Shown here piece by piece: positions 45,667 to 58,378 of a stretch of 64,000 nucleotides of DNA. The position numbers and the translations under genes were made by a program. The stretch spans positions 93,206,894-93,270,893 of the forward strand of contig CM074859.1 of NCBI GenBank assembly GCA_037501455.1. Direction: 5' to 3'. Each line of letters begins with the position of its first letter. Positions within the stretch are counted from its first letter, which is position 1. Origin of the DNA: Lantana camara. Lineage: Eukaryota > Streptophyta > Magnoliopsida > Lamiales > Verbenaceae. A model generated the notes under the pieces. It did not search any database. It had not been told where the DNA came from and saw only the letters and a program-made list of their open reading frames with translations.

Positions 45667-46414
45667 ATTCTCTCCCCCTTAAAAGAATCCGTTCTTGGAT
45701 TCACTCTCCCGTGTTCATCCCATGCGGGTTAGCAACCCCACGTCAGGGATTAGTTCGGAAAAGGTCTTCAATCAACAGGGTTCCTCCAATGCTATTAAAT
45801 GAATACTCGAACCTCCAAGAAGTTTGATTATAATTTATGATGAAACTAAGTGTAAATTATGGAAGGGGCGAGTTAATTAAATCGAAACCAAATGTACACT
45901 CGAGAGCCAAAAGTTTGGATTGTGATGCAAGAATGAGTAGCTATCAGATTATATACGTCGGGCATTTGAGGCATGGTAGTACGATGCAAGATCTTCAATC
46001 CCCGGTGAACGGTACACTAACCATGCATATCACGCTCATCATGTAATTTATAATTGTTGTATATGATTCCTTGTTTATTAATTTGCTTTAGTATGAATAA
46101 TAAATTGATGTAATTGATATTTTCTATTTGTTCCTTACATGATAATTGTGCAAATGCTTGTCTAATTCTTTACCTAAATTTTATTTCATGTGAGTGAGAG
46201 ACGAGGATTCTTTCAGTGTTGTTTGAGGGACGGGGTTGTCTCGTTGCTTGTCAAGAGACGGGGTTCTCTTGTTATCGTTGAGAGACGGGGTTCTCTCACT
46301 GTTTGTTGGAGAGACGGGGCTCTCTCATCGTTACTTGTGAATTGTTTAATGAGTTTTAGCGACAGATTAGAATTTTCTTTCGAGTGTGTAAATTTTGGTA
46401 AGTGAGGATCGTGT
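45667..46414 (-). other. E-element PPT and 3' internal region, array unit 1
   Basis: Begins with the reverse complement of a PPT (ATTCTCTCCCCCTTAAAA) and continues with non-coding DNA related to the corresponding part of element G. No pol or chromodomain is present where autonomous relatives have it, so E, like G, looks non-autonomous. It contains the hairpin array at 46194-46330. Confidence 0.7.
46194..46330. repeat. Array of five short hairpins, unit 1
   Basis: Five units of ~28 bp built on GAGAGACGGGGTTCTCTC: a 6-bp stem GAGAGA/TCTCTC with loop CGGGGT, starting at about 46194, 46225, 46253, 46280 and 46309. Unit 3 has AAGAGA paired with TCTCTT, a paired change that keeps the stem. Confidence 0.8.
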
Positions 46415-47529
46415 GTTAAAATAGTTCCCATGAGGGCAAGAAATCAATTGATCAATGCTCGGACTTTACAACTACCAGTTTATATAATTATTAACAATTA
46501 TAGGCTATCAGTGGCTCGGCGAATGAGCGTACCTAATCTCCAACCAAACTCCCACAGTGTACAATGATTAAGTTAAGTTTAAGAGTGATCATGCAACTCA
46601 ATTAGTACCATACAGTGCAATCAGTCCACGCAATAATCCCTGGGTAACCCGTGGTGCCGGATTCCCCTAAGATCTCATTTTCCCTCCATGATGGGAAGGT
46701 TAGCTGGCCTTCAACCATCCAGTCACGGTGGGCAGAGGGTGCATGACTCCCTAAGCTCGGAACTCCTTCCTCCACCAATCTCCTAGTGGATTCGGGGGTC
46801 ATCCCAACAGTGTGGAACTGTGCAAGAGCTTACCGTCGGCCTGATACCTCCCCAGCTCGCTCAATACACAAGTTCCAGGGCCCACAATCGATGTGCAAAA
46901 TAGTATCTCGCCGAAACATGAACGGTCAGTAGGTAACAATAACAATAGGTTCAATTTAATAAAGGTTTACTCGATTACATGCTTGGAAACAATATAAATA
47001 TAAGTATGGTTTTTAGGCCAAATATCGTTCATGCAGGTTTTAGCGTTTAATACGTAACTAGAACGAAAACACCCTCACCTGACAGGCAACAAGACAATAC
47101 AAGGATGCAAGATAGTGCCTATTCGATCGATGATCTCCGCCCTGGAGAAGAACTGAACAAGAAAGGAAACATTGTGTACTCGTGAGATAGGACTCAATAT
47201 GAAACCAAGAAGGACGCACGGCAATGATATGGAATAAGGTGAGTGATATGAAATGAAATGATACAATATAAATTAAATCCTAAAATGTCATGAAGGTGTA
47301 GTAAGTTCATGTGCACAATTAGTGTTTCAAGTGAACATGCAATTCAATTAATACCCGAGTCTAAACATTAATAACAACATGTCCAAATTGAATAGAAAGT
47401 TTAATTACAAGTTTTCAATTTAATTAAAATTAACTGACAAAGTAATATATAAATACATATATTGTTATTTGGTGTACATACAACACACACGTCACACATA
47501 GCCTATCAATTTAATTATCACAATCAAAC

Positions 47530-47575
<46 letters not shown>

Positions 47576-48555
47576 CAAGCACACACACACATAAATACAT
47601 ATATTGTACAGGCACAAATTCACAATTAGCATAATTAACTTAATTAATATGACCATAATTAATTATACAATATAAACGGTAAGCTAACATTAATTCAATT
47701 CCTACAGTGCATTAGGCTTAACCCAAATTAAATAATCGGTTGATTCATTCATAATAATCATCTCACATTAAAGCTAAAACCCAAACCAACTTATGAATGC
47801 ATTCTTATTTAAGTCAAATACATTCGCACCTAAAATTTATAATACAAGATCACACACGAAACACAATTAAACATGCCCAAACTTTAATAACTAATCAAAT
47901 TCAAGACCCAGTCTAGATATATACACTTTTAGCATTAACTTCAAATTATGCAATTATAATTTCAACTTTAATAACTAATCAAATTCAAGACCCAGTCTAG
48001 ATATATACACTTTTAGCATTAACTTCAAATTATGTAATTTCTACGGTAAAATAGCTTGAAGTTGATAAAATCTCTTCTTCCCCTACTTGTGCTTCAATCG
48101 TGATCCATGGAAGCATGAAGAATGTGTGTGTATGTGTTTGTAAGAAAATGAAAGAGATATTATGCGATTCATCTCTTAAATTAGATGAAATGGCACTAAT
48201 TGCAATTAGGTCCCTCAAATGTGTAAGTTATGCAATTAAGTTCTAAGCTTATGAAAGGTTGGACATTAAGTCCAAATTAAGATCATGCAATTAAGTCCTC
48301 AATTTATGAAAGGTGGTCAATTAAGGACACATAAGCAATTAAGTCACGTTCCACACTTAAGTCACGTAGCAATTGAATTCAATTCATGCAACAATTCAAA
48401 TTAATATAATTTCACATAAACATGTCAGAATATAATTTATTAAATTATCATGGAATATATGAATTGGATAATCAGAAGAATTAAAATAAATTCTAACTCT
48501 CGGAATACTCACACGTGACGTGCGTACCTGAATAGTCGGAAATCGGGGCGTTACA
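46415..48555 (-). repeat. Truncated E LTR, array unit 2
   Basis: Matches E1 from 43599 on; ends ...GGGGCGTTACA at 48555. It contains (TA)n at 47533-47571 and a local duplication of about 85 bp (47880-47963 and 47964-48040). The U5 part with the acceptor module is missing. Confidence 0.86.
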
Positions 48556-49355
48556 ATTCTCTCCCCTTTATGAAAATTCGTCCTCGGATTCACTCGACCG
48601 TGTTCATCCCACGCGGGTTAGCAACCCCCCATCAGGGATTAGTTCAGAAAAGGTCTTCAATCAACAGGGTTCCTCCAAAGCTATTAAATGAATACCCGAG
48701 CCTCCGAGAAGGTTGATTATAATTTATCATGAAACTAAGTGTAAATTATGTAAGGGCCGAGTTATTTAAATCAAAACCAAGTATACACTCGAGAGCTAAA
48801 AGTTTGGAATATGATGCAAGATTGAGTAGCTATCAGATTATATACGTCGAGCATTTGAGGTATGGTAGTACGATGGGAAGGAATCTCAACCCTGGAACTA
48901 ACTATTCAGCCGAATTGTTACGATGTAAGATCTTCAATCCCTGGTGAACGGTACACTAACCATGCATATCACGTGCATCATGTAATTTATAATTGTTGTA
49001 TATGATTCCTTGTTGTTTATTAATTTGCTCTTATATGAATAATAAATTGACGTAATTGGTATTTTCTATTTGTTCCTTGCATGATAATTGTGTAAATGTT
49101 TATGTAATTATTATTTGAATTTTATTTCATGTGCGTGAGAGACGGAGATTCTCTCAGTGTTGTTCGAGGGACAGGGTTCTCTCGTTGCTTGTCAAGAGAT
49201 GGGGTTCTCTTGCTGTCGTTGAGAGACGGGGTTCTCTCACTGTTTGTTGGAGAGATGGGGCTCTCTCATCGTTACTAGTGACTTGTTTAATGAGTTTTAG
49301 CAATAGATTAGAATTTTCTTTTGAGTGTGTAAATTCCGGTAAGTGAGGGTCGTGA
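48556..49355 (-). other. E-element PPT and 3' internal region, array unit 2
   Basis: Second copy of 45667-46414, with a longer middle part near 48870-48930. The PPT is altered (CCCCTTTATG). It contains the second hairpin array (49137-49270). No gene. Confidence 0.7.
49137..49270. repeat. Array of five short hairpins, unit 2
   Basis: Stems start at 49137, 49166, 49194, 49221 and 49250. Substitutions relative to unit 1 fall mainly in the loops (CGGGGT to TGGGGT or CAGGGT), and the AAGAGA/TCTCTT pair is kept in the third unit. Confidence 0.8.
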
Positions 49356-50468
49356 GTTAAAATAGTTCCCATGAGGGCAAGAAATCAATTCATCAATGCT
49401 CGGACTTTACAACTACCAGTTTATATAATTATTTAAAATTACAAGCTATCAGTGGCTCGACGAATGAGCGTGCACAATCTCCAACCAAACTCCGACAGTG
49501 TACAATGATTAAGTTCAGTTTAAGAGTGATCATGCAACTCAATTAGTACCATACAGTGAATCAGTCCAGGCAATAATCCCTGGGTAACCCGTGGTGCCGG
49601 ATTCCCCCAAGATCTCCTTTTCCCTCCATGATGGGAAGGTTAGCTAGCCTTCAACCATCCAGTCAAGGTGAGCAGAGGGTGCATGACTCCCTAAGCCCGG
49701 AACTCCTTCCTCCACCAATCTCCTAGTGGATTCAGGGGTCATCCCAATAGTGTGGAACTGTGCAAGAGCTTACCGTCGACCCGATACCTCCCCAGCTCGC
49801 TCAATACACAAGTTCCAGGGCCCACAATCGATGTGCAGTACAGTATTTCGCCAAAACAGGAACGGTCAGTAGGTAACAATAACAATAGGTTTAATTTAAT
49901 AAAGGTTTACTCGATTAATGCTTGAAAACAATATAAATATAAGTATGGTTTTTAGGCCAAATATCATTCATGCAGGTTTTAGCGTTTAATACGTAACTAG
50001 AACGAAAACACCCTCACCTGACAGGCAACAAGACAATACAAGGATGCAAGATAGTGCCTATTCGATCGATGATCTCCGCCCTGGAGAAGAACTAAACAAG
50101 AAAGGAAACATTGTGTACTCGTGAGATAGGACTCAGTATGAAACCAAGAAGGACGCACAGCAATGATATGGAATAAGGTGAGTGATATGAAATGAAATGA
50201 TACAATATAAATTAAATCCTAAAATGTCATGAAGGTGTAGTAAGTTCATGTGCACAATTAATGTTTCAAGTGAACATACAATTCAATTAATACCCGAGTC
50301 TAAACATTAATAACAACATGTCCAAATTGAATAGAAAGTTTAATTACAAGTTTTCAATTTAATTAAAATTAACTGACAAAGTAATATATAAATACATATA
50401 TTGGCATTTGGTGTACATACAACGCACACGTCACACATAGCCTATCAATTTAATTATCACAATCAAAC

Positions 50469-50504
<36 letters not shown>

Positions 50505-51396
50505 CAAGCACACACACACATAAATACATATATTGTACAGGCACAAATTCACAATTAGCATATTTAACTTAATTAATATGATCGTAATTAATTATACAAT
50601 ATGCACGGTTAGCTAACATTAATTCAATTCCTACAGTGCATTAGGCTTAACCCAAATTAAATAATCGGTTGATTCATTCATAATAATCATCTTACATTAA
50701 AGCTAAAACCCAAACCAACTTATGAATGCCTTCTTATTTAAGTCAAATACATTCGCACCTAAAATTTATAATACAAGATCACACACGAAACACAATTAAA
50801 CATGCCCAAACTTTAATAACTAATCAAATTCAAGACCCAGTCTAGATATATACACTTTTAGCATTAACTTCAAATTATGCAATTTCTGCGGTAAAATAGC
50901 TTGAAATTGAAAAAATCTCTTCTTCCCCTACCTGTGCTTCAATCGTGATCCATGGAAGTATAAAGAAGGTCTGTGTATGTGTTTGTATGAAAATGAAAGA
51001 GATATTACGTGATTCATCTCTTAAATTAGATGAAATGGCACTAATTGCAATTAGGTCTCTCAAATGTGTAAGTTATGCAATTAAGTTCTGAGCTTATGAA
51101 AGGTTGGCCATTAAGTCCAAATTAAGATCATGCAATTAAGTCCTCAAATTATGAAAGGTGGTCAATTAAGGACACATAAACAATTAAATCACGTTACACA
51201 CTTAATTCACGTAGCAATTGAATTCAATTCATGCAACAATTCTCAAATTAATATAATTTCACATAAACATGTCAGAATATAATTTATAAACTTATCATGG
51301 AATATATGAATTGGATAATCAAAAGAATTAAAATAAATCCTAACTCTCGGAAAACTCACACGTGACGTGCGTACCTGAATAGCCGAAAATCGGGGC
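49356..51396 (-). repeat. Truncated E LTR, array unit 3
   Basis: Matches the other two units and lacks the last bases (GTTACA); the break at 51396 leads into unrelated DNA. (TA)n at 50473-50501. No gene. Confidence 0.86.
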
Positions 51397-52708
51397 ATAA
51401 AGACATACTGACACCTGTCACGGCCTATGTTGGGATTACACAAGTGGCATATGTAGAATTAGTAGAATCGATAAAGGACCTACACTTGTTACAAGGGCAA
51501 GAATGATCTCTTACTGATTGAGTTGTTCGTAGTCCATTAAACTTAAACCCTTGGCCAAGGTGGATAAAAGATCAAGACATCAAGAAAATGGGGTTTTCAT
51601 GGATTGGGGTCTAAATGGATATGAAACGAACTTAACTTTAAAGATCAAGAATATTTGGGCTCTAAGTATATTCCCATGCCTTAGTTATTGATTGAGAGAT
51701 GGAGTTGTAGGAGGATTGTATTTCAATGTATGTTATTGACTGAAAGGTTCTTCGATTCATTTCGTTATTTGGCTAGGGGTCACACATCCATTGCTAGATT
51801 ACGATAGTGTGATCTGTGAAGTGATTAATTGATTATGAGAATTAATTAATCACTGTCACTGCTAATTGAATAATGAACCTAAAGGGTCACACACAAATGC
51901 CAGAATACGAGGGTTATGGTAGGATGTTAATATGATTAACGAATGATCAAAATGGTTGATCAAAGAGGGAAAAATTCCCTGCCACGTGTCACGACGTGTC
52001 AAGTGACATGTGGCTGCCACGTGTAAAATACACATGGTGTATGCACGTGTGTGTTGTACACGTGTACAAATCATGGTTCAAGCATGTGGAATATTGCACA
52101 CGCGAATTCTTTTCTAGAATTAATTAATTAAATGTGATTGATTTTCGGTCTTTTAATTAATTATGAATTAATTGTTAAGCCTATATTTCTCAAATAAAGC
52201 TTAACCCAATGAATAATTAATTGGGAATTGAATTATTTATTGACTATTGACTTTTAACTTTAGGAAAGTTGAAAAATCCAACTTCCTATTGTAGGAGAGA
52301 GAAAGTTATTTCTTGCAAGACTTCGAGAATAAGTTGGAGAGTTATTTTCTCCAATTAAATATTAATTATATAGGTTAATTATTGAGCAAGAAAAAGAATT
52401 CCACTAGGTTTAAGAAAACCTAGGGATTATCGTCCCCCCTTGTATATATACAAGAGGTGGGGCTTCTCTTATGCTTTAGACCAACGTTTAAGAAGTGTTA
52501 TGTTTTTGAGAAAAATAAAAGAAAAGTTTTCAAAACAAAATATCCTAGCCTAAACACAAGCCACAAACTAGCATTCTCCCTAGCTTGATCGTGTGTTGCG
52601 ATTGGTGTGGATACGCTTTAGAGAATCGCTACCTTGGGATCTATCGAAGGTCGTTCGAGGAGCTTTCCGCTTGAAGGGTGCTCAGTAGGCGGTACTAACA
52701 TCACTAGA
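51397..52708 (+). repeat. Probable copia-type LTR remnant
   Basis: Non-coding. It has a promoter-like TGTATATATAC (about 52440-52450) after an AT-rich stretch with CACGTG motifs, and a GC-richer tail (GTGTGGATACGC, GAGGAGCTTTCCGC) like the R/U5 of long copia LTRs. Its start is unclear and its end is cut by the F LTR at 52709. It is not a copy of element D's LTR. The type call is tentative. Confidence 0.4.
52054..52069. repeat. Perfect 16-bp palindrome
   Basis: TTGTACACGTGTACAA, with a central G-box CACGTG, among several other ACGT motifs (51983-52066) in the promoter part of the copia-like remnant. Confidence 0.8.
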
Positions 52709-53251
52709 TGTAACACCCCAGAGCGAAGGGCACTACATCCCCCGTACCGTAGCCCAACACGTGTAATGAAATGGGGACTTCGCCCACGCATCAAGCCACG
52801 TCGAACGGGTGACAAACAAAACCCACAAGCTAGCTAGGCAGTCTAGACTATCATTCCGAGTACGCAATAACATAAAACAAATGCAGAAGCACCAGGATCA
52901 CGCATACACCAATATACCTAACAACAGTTATACAAATTATACATATTATGCCCATCCAAGGCCAAATGAATCATACAAGCCAAGCTCAAAAGTCGAATCA
53001 TAATTCATACAAAGCTTATACATAGTACCATACTTATAGATATTTATACGTAGGACTAAAACTGAAAGTAAAGACGCAAGGATGCAAAAGACTCTTCTAT
53101 ACAAGAACGACCTAAAGAAAAGACACCACCTAGCACGAACCGAAGGCCTACACCTGCAAACTCAATAAACAAAAGGGGGAAAAGAAAACAAAGAAGAGGG
53201 GTTAGTCCTAAAGACTGGTGAGGGGGCTAACATACGCACCTGTACATATAT
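52709..53251 (-). repeat. F-family LTR, distal part (split by element G)
   Basis: Starts TGTAACACCCC and is similar along its length to the solo LTR at 10192. No primer site lies to its left, so it is the outer edge of an element or a solo LTR. Stem AGTC/GACT at 53204-53216 with CTAAC, acceptor TTTGCAG/G at 53154-53155. Element G follows. Confidence 0.82.
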
Positions 53252-53665
53252 TGTAGCTCCCCAAACGCAGGGTCACCACATCCCCCGCACCTAAGCCCAA
53301 TTCACATATGAGATGGAGAGCCCGTACATGCACTAAGCCTAGGCGAACGGAAGACAAACAAACACACTCCCTGGATAGGCAGAACTTAGACCCAAGAACA
53401 AACTCAATCATGCATAAATTCGGAAGCTAAAACGTGGCCTATAAAAAAATTCAATCAAAACAAATAACGGGTTCAACTAACTCCGAGCACCTGTCCTAAC
53501 CTGTCCCGAGTATAATATCCTTTACATAATTATCATATTCGTATATTATACAACATATACATATCAAATGCTATTCCTATACAAAATCTAAATGTGTGAA
53601 ATACAACCAACTGAACAAAACAAAAGAAACGACAGACTCCGCCTAACTCAAACCTCCAAGCAAAC

Positions 53666-53711
53666 CTGCAACTAAAACATAAGGAGGGAGGGGTCAGTCA
53701 TAACTCGACTG
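53666..53711 (-). promoter_or_regulatory. Stem-loop, branch point and acceptor module, G 3' LTR
   Basis: On the minus strand CAGTC-GAGTTAT-GACTG, CTGAC, CCCTCC-rich run, TTTTAGTTGCAG/G, then GCTAGGCGG or a one-base variant. The 5' LTR has the same at 60006-60051 with one stem base changed (CAGTA). Confidence 0.52.
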
Positions 53712-55564
53712 AGTGAGGGGCTACCCACACACGCTATACATATATAAGGAGCAAACCACATTAATCACACACGGTTCGTGAACTCGGGGATAGTTTTTAC
53801 ACACCAAACTTTGTCCGTGATACATATATATATAAGGATTCTTATTAAAACGGAACAGCACTTAACTTAACAAAATTCACACGTATCAAATCATAACGTA
53901 ACATACTTATCATACCAAATCTTATTAAAACATCTCATATCTTAACTTATACTTCCAAGAAGATCCATATTTTATCTAAATTTTAAATCTATCCCCGTTT
54001 CATGAACTTTAACAAAGCATACCTACAAACACACATGCATAACTCGGCGGGTACGAGTACATAATCCCATCCTGGGCTCCTCCAACTAATCATAACATAC
54101 CAACCATAACATAGCAAAATAATCATATCAAACAAACCTCCTTTCTGTGGTGATGGAAGGGTTGCGCGACCCTAACCATCCAGACAGTCGAGGGGAGTGC
54201 AAGCTACTCCAAAACCTCAGGATCTCCATCACTCACCAAACCTCCTAGTGAGATCAAGGGTAATCCGAATCAAACTATGGAGATGTGCACAGGGGTCATA
54301 ACCGGCGACCCCGTGGCCGTCCCGGGTCTCCCTTACCCACAACTCCGGGGCCCATCATACCAAAACATATCACATCAGAACATATCGTATCAAAACCCGC
54401 TACTAATCATTACATACGTAACAATACATTACCTACCATACCTTGCAACAACCACACTTTACATACCTCTCTGTGTCAAATCATCAACATAATCCTTAGC
54501 TCGTGTCTTCTAGCTCGTAAGGGGCACACGGTTTGAAGCGTAGTTGAGCAATACCAAGCAGAACGAATCAAATCAAATCAAGCATACATAGGCTTGTACA
54601 TTGCTCATCATACTTGGAAACATATTTCAAATTCATAAATTCATATCTCGCACATATATACATATAGTAAAGGCCATAGCTCACATACAGAGAAAACGGA
54701 CACATATTATAGGGTTTAACTATAACCTAACCTCACCTCGTACAAAACAGAGCCGAAGACTACCACTTCATTCACCCCGGAATCAACAAGGCTGACAAAA
54801 CACCACCCCGGGTGTACCTGAACAAACTGGAGACAAAATACAAGACCTAGACTCAAGAATGAACCACATAGACACACGGCTTATGCATAAGCACTTCAGA
54901 GATGCAAACACGTAAGCTAGGCTCATATTCAAATCAATATCATGTAAAAGGAATCATACCACACTCCAAATACTCATTTAATATCATATAGCATGTTAAG
55001 AATAAGTTCATGTGTACAAACAACGCATAACACTAGGTGGGGATACATAACAAGGTGCATATGTGCTTTGTGCAAATAATTCACATTACATAAGCAATAT
55101 AAAATGCATATAAGAACAAGTGAATACACATAAACATGCTAAAACAAGTTAGGAATAAGTTCGGCGATGGGAAGATACAAGAAAAACGGAATAAGAACAC
55201 AAAAAGGGGTTTCGAGTGAAATTGGGTCAAAGCTGACAGATTTCCGAAACGGACAAGCTGTACGAAAACAGGAATATCTTGACATTCAGGAATTGGAATT
55301 AAGTTTTGTTTCTTGGAAATGAAACTAGACACATAGATATTTCAAATGGAATGTGGCTAAAATCGTGGTTCAAAGCGAGTCGAAGTTGGTGTAGGTTTGA
55401 AGTTGAACGAGTGTAGACTCTCGCTGAAGTGGCGACACAAAATTAAAATGATTATATCTCACAATGTAGGATGAATTTTGGGGTGATTACAATTTGAGAT
55501 TGTTCTAGACTCAATAAGGTTGAACATATCCAAAAATCAGGTCAATACGAGGTCATAAGAGGGG

Positions 55565-55695
55565 GTACCCAGCCGGGGAAAAACAATGCAGAAATTTACC
55601 GGCCGGGGAGAGTAGTGCAGAAAACTTTCTGCACAAAATGTACCCGCTCAGGTACTTTTTTGTACACAAAACTACCCGCCGGGGTAGTTCTTCAG
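55565..55695. repeat. Near-palindrome cluster, G 3' LTR
   Basis: ACCGGCCGGGG, TACCCGCTCAGGTA and ACTACCCGCCGGGGTAGT lie in a row about 1.0-1.1 kb from the LTR start. The 5' LTR (61905-62005) has GTACCCGCCCGGGTAC and ACTACCCGCCCGGGTAGT. The layout resembles the F cluster at 12484-12620, but the sequence is different. Confidence 0.75.
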
Positions 55696-56667
55696 GGCAG
55701 CCAAAATGGCAGAAACAGGGCTAAATACGGGAGAAAACCAAAAATGATCAAAACATCCTCAAAACTCATCCAAATGCAATGAAAATCAAGGTATAAGTTC
55801 ATAAAAACATGCTCTACAACATAACTCAAACTTAAGACATGAAACAAGCAAGAAACCAAGTTGCCAATTTCAACTTCCTCAAGCTCCATTAATGGAGTTG
55901 TATGCAATATTCACCCAACAACCAAAATTCCAACAATTATGCAACAAGGGAGCTCAAGAGAAGAACATACATCAAATTTAGATCATATAATTCAAGTATA
56001 AAGGAAAGAGATCAAATTTTCATACAAACCTACTATTCATCATCATCTTCAATAGCATGGATCCAAGAAAGAAAGATAGAATTCAATCGGGAAGAAACTA
56101 CACACTCGAAGAGAGAAATTCAGATCTTACCTTGATTCTTCAATCAGATGGTCGGATGGAGCACAAGCTTGAGCCAAAGCTTGAATGGCCAAAGGGCTTT
56201 CTTCTCTTCCTCTCTTGCCTTGTGTTGAACGATCCAAAATGGGGAGAGAAAGGGAGATATTTTCAACCTTTAGGGGCTAAAACGGGTCGGATAACGGGTC
56301 GGGTCAAAAAGGATCCGGTCCGCTTGGATCGGATTTTAAAACGGTAGGGGTATCAAATGACTTTAGAAAATTATAAGGTTAATTTCATCGAATCCGAATC
56401 ATCGAAACGAAATCAATGACAAGGTTGGAATTCGCATTCGAATTCCCGAGCTCAAGTTAGCCACGAGGCTCAAACACCCTAATTAGAATTAGGTCCCTAA
56501 TTTGAAAATATTGGACGATTGAGTCCAAGTACATTTAATTAAATTCTAATGCGCACATAACTAAAATAAATTGCAAATTGACACGTAAGGCATGCGAATC
56601 ACATAAGTACTGAATTAAACTCTCCCGAGACATCGTACCTGGATTGCCGAGAAGACGGGGTGTCACA

Positions 56668-56683
56668 ATTTCCCCCCTTTAAG
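56668..56683 (-). other. Polypurine tract of element G
   Basis: ATTTCCCCCCTTTAAG on the plus strand, directly next to the 3' LTR end at 56667. Confidence 0.88.
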
Positions 56684-58378
56684 AGAACCTGGTCCCCAGG
56701 TTCACCTGTTCGAGTTTCAACCTCAAATAACTTTCCGTTTTCACCCAAGTTCGAGGTTCATGACGTCCCGATGAGGGTTAGCTCGGGAAAGGTCTTCAAG
56801 CACAAGGGGTTTGAGTCTCTAAATCGATCCGATCAATTAAATTGCTCGTTCGACTCGCACGATAAAGAGGGTCTAAAATAGATTCAACTCTTACCATTTG
56901 AGTCAACTCTCGAGCTCAGTATTCTCTCGAAGGGCGAAGCTATAAACTCACGCCACTTTCATCACCAAGCTCAAACCGAATCTCCTCCTTAACCACGATC
57001 CAAGGTCCGAAGTGTCTAACATCCGGACCCCCTTCTTACACCACCCAAATCTTCAAGAGGTTGTTGGTCTCGTTACAAAGTTCGACCCTCATCTCACCGA
57101 ATAAACACTCTCGAACACTCAAAACATAAAACAAGATTAAAGATGCATGATGCACGTGTTATGCATGTTTAATGTACCGTTCACCGATGTGGGAGACTTT
57201 ATTTTTGATGATTAATCAATGCCTGAAATCTTTGTTGAAGTTCTTCATCCCCATTATTATTCTTGATTTACCAATGCGTGCCGATATCATGGTAACTATC
57301 CTGCATCCATTCCTTATTTGGCGTTTGGTCTTCAAATATTACCTTAATTATGCTCGAAGTTCCCAAAGCATCTTATTCGGTTAGTCTCATCCCAGTCTTT
57401 ATCCCACAATTGTTGTCTTACTCTTGAAAACTTCCCTAACTTAACCTTCAAATCTTAAGTGTTCTCTTGGTCTTGCTTTCGGTTTTCAAGAATTGAATCC
57501 TTGAGCTCTGATTTATCCCCAACGGTTTTATAGCCCGGATTCCTTCACCCGAATAATTACTCGTAGAAATCCCAAGGAAGAGACATTGTCTTGTAATCAT
57601 AGTTCCTCTTCATTAAGATGCTCCAAAGTACGACGTCGATTCTCATCTTTAGCACCACTCTTTTCTTGGAATACAGGAAAAGTGGGCTCGAAGTTTCCTT
57701 ATCCTAGCACCTTTCTTCATTGTCAAATTACTTCTCGTCATCTTGCCCTTATCCCAAGTCTTCATTTGAGATTTTGTCTAGATCCTTTGAAGCCCGACCA
57801 AAGTCTTCTTTAGTTCCCTTTGAATTCTCTTCTCCAAGGGTACGGTTCAAAATGAGTCAATCTCTATGCCCCAAGATTTTGATAAATTCTATTTTGTGCC
57901 CATTAGTAGAGTTCACCACAATGTCCCTCGTGGATTAATTACTTTCCCTTTCGGTACTTTCATCATAGTATCTTCTTGGAAAATTTGGCTCTCCTTCAAA
58001 GCAGGTTCCAATTCTCTTAAATTTTCAGTTCAGTTGATAGACATCCCAAACCAATCCTCTTCAACACCGTCTTCAAGTTACCCTACACTTCAACACGATC
58101 GTCAAAGAGGGTCCCCAGTCTCAACCCTCACCCTAATCACCTCTTCCCAACTCGTAGCCTTCTATATTTGGGAGTTGAAAGGAGCGACATCCTATCAAGC
58201 AACCACTAAATATGCATGTTGGGTTAGGTGTGAATGGGATGCATCACATAATTACCACTCAAACACATAAGGATGTTATAAATGGCAATTATAGCACAAT
58301 AAGTAAATAATTACAGAACTTAAAGGTGACGTGGATGCACGTGCCATGAATGCAAATTCCTCCATCATTGGATTCATG
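56684..58378 (-). other. Element G internal region without coding sequence
   Basis: About 1.7 kb between gag and PPT, where a chromovirus would have pol. I find no RT, RNase H, integrase or chromodomain motif on either strand, not even decayed ones. The part next to the PPT resembles the 3' internal region of the E units. Short frames exist but none resembles a known protein. Confidence 0.65.

Larger units (their letters stand above)
43599..51396 (-). repeat. Tandem array of an E-element unit, 2.7 copies
   Basis: Units start at 43599, 46415 and 49356 (periods 2,816 and 2,941 bp). Each unit has an E LTR truncated at its U5 side (starting GTTAAAATAG), then the PPT, then about 750-800 bp of 3' internal DNA. 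The truncation point is the same in units 2 and 3, so the units were copied from each other, presumably by unequal exchange. The third unit stops at 51396, just short of the LTR end. Length differences come from (TA)n and an 85-bp duplication. Confidence 0.88.
53252..56667 (-). repeat. Element G 3' LTR
   Basis: 3,416 bp; on the minus strand TGTGACACCCCG...GGGGAGCTACA. It has a donor AAG/GTAAGA (rc of 56125-56130), an acceptor TTTTAGTTGCAG/G (rc of 53666-53667), stem CAGTC/GACTG (53695-53711) and near-palindromes at 55565-55695. No gene. Confidence 0.92.

Noticed and set aside
46190..49270. CRISPR-like array from regular short repeats
   Set aside because: Units are contiguous imperfect hairpins without unique spacers, in plant retrotransposon DNA; no cas genes.
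53252..53260. Target duplication of element G taken as exact
   Set aside because: The flanks are TATAT and TGTAT, so one base differs; reported as probable only.
54277..54536. Overlapping frames repeated in both G LTRs (also 60617-60876)
   Set aside because: Two overlapping frames are equally open, they occur only because the LTR is duplicated, and they show no domain.
57586..58270. Plus-strand frames between gag and PPT of element G as genes
   Set aside because: Short, without domains, antisense to the element; the region also lacks pol motifs on the minus strand.
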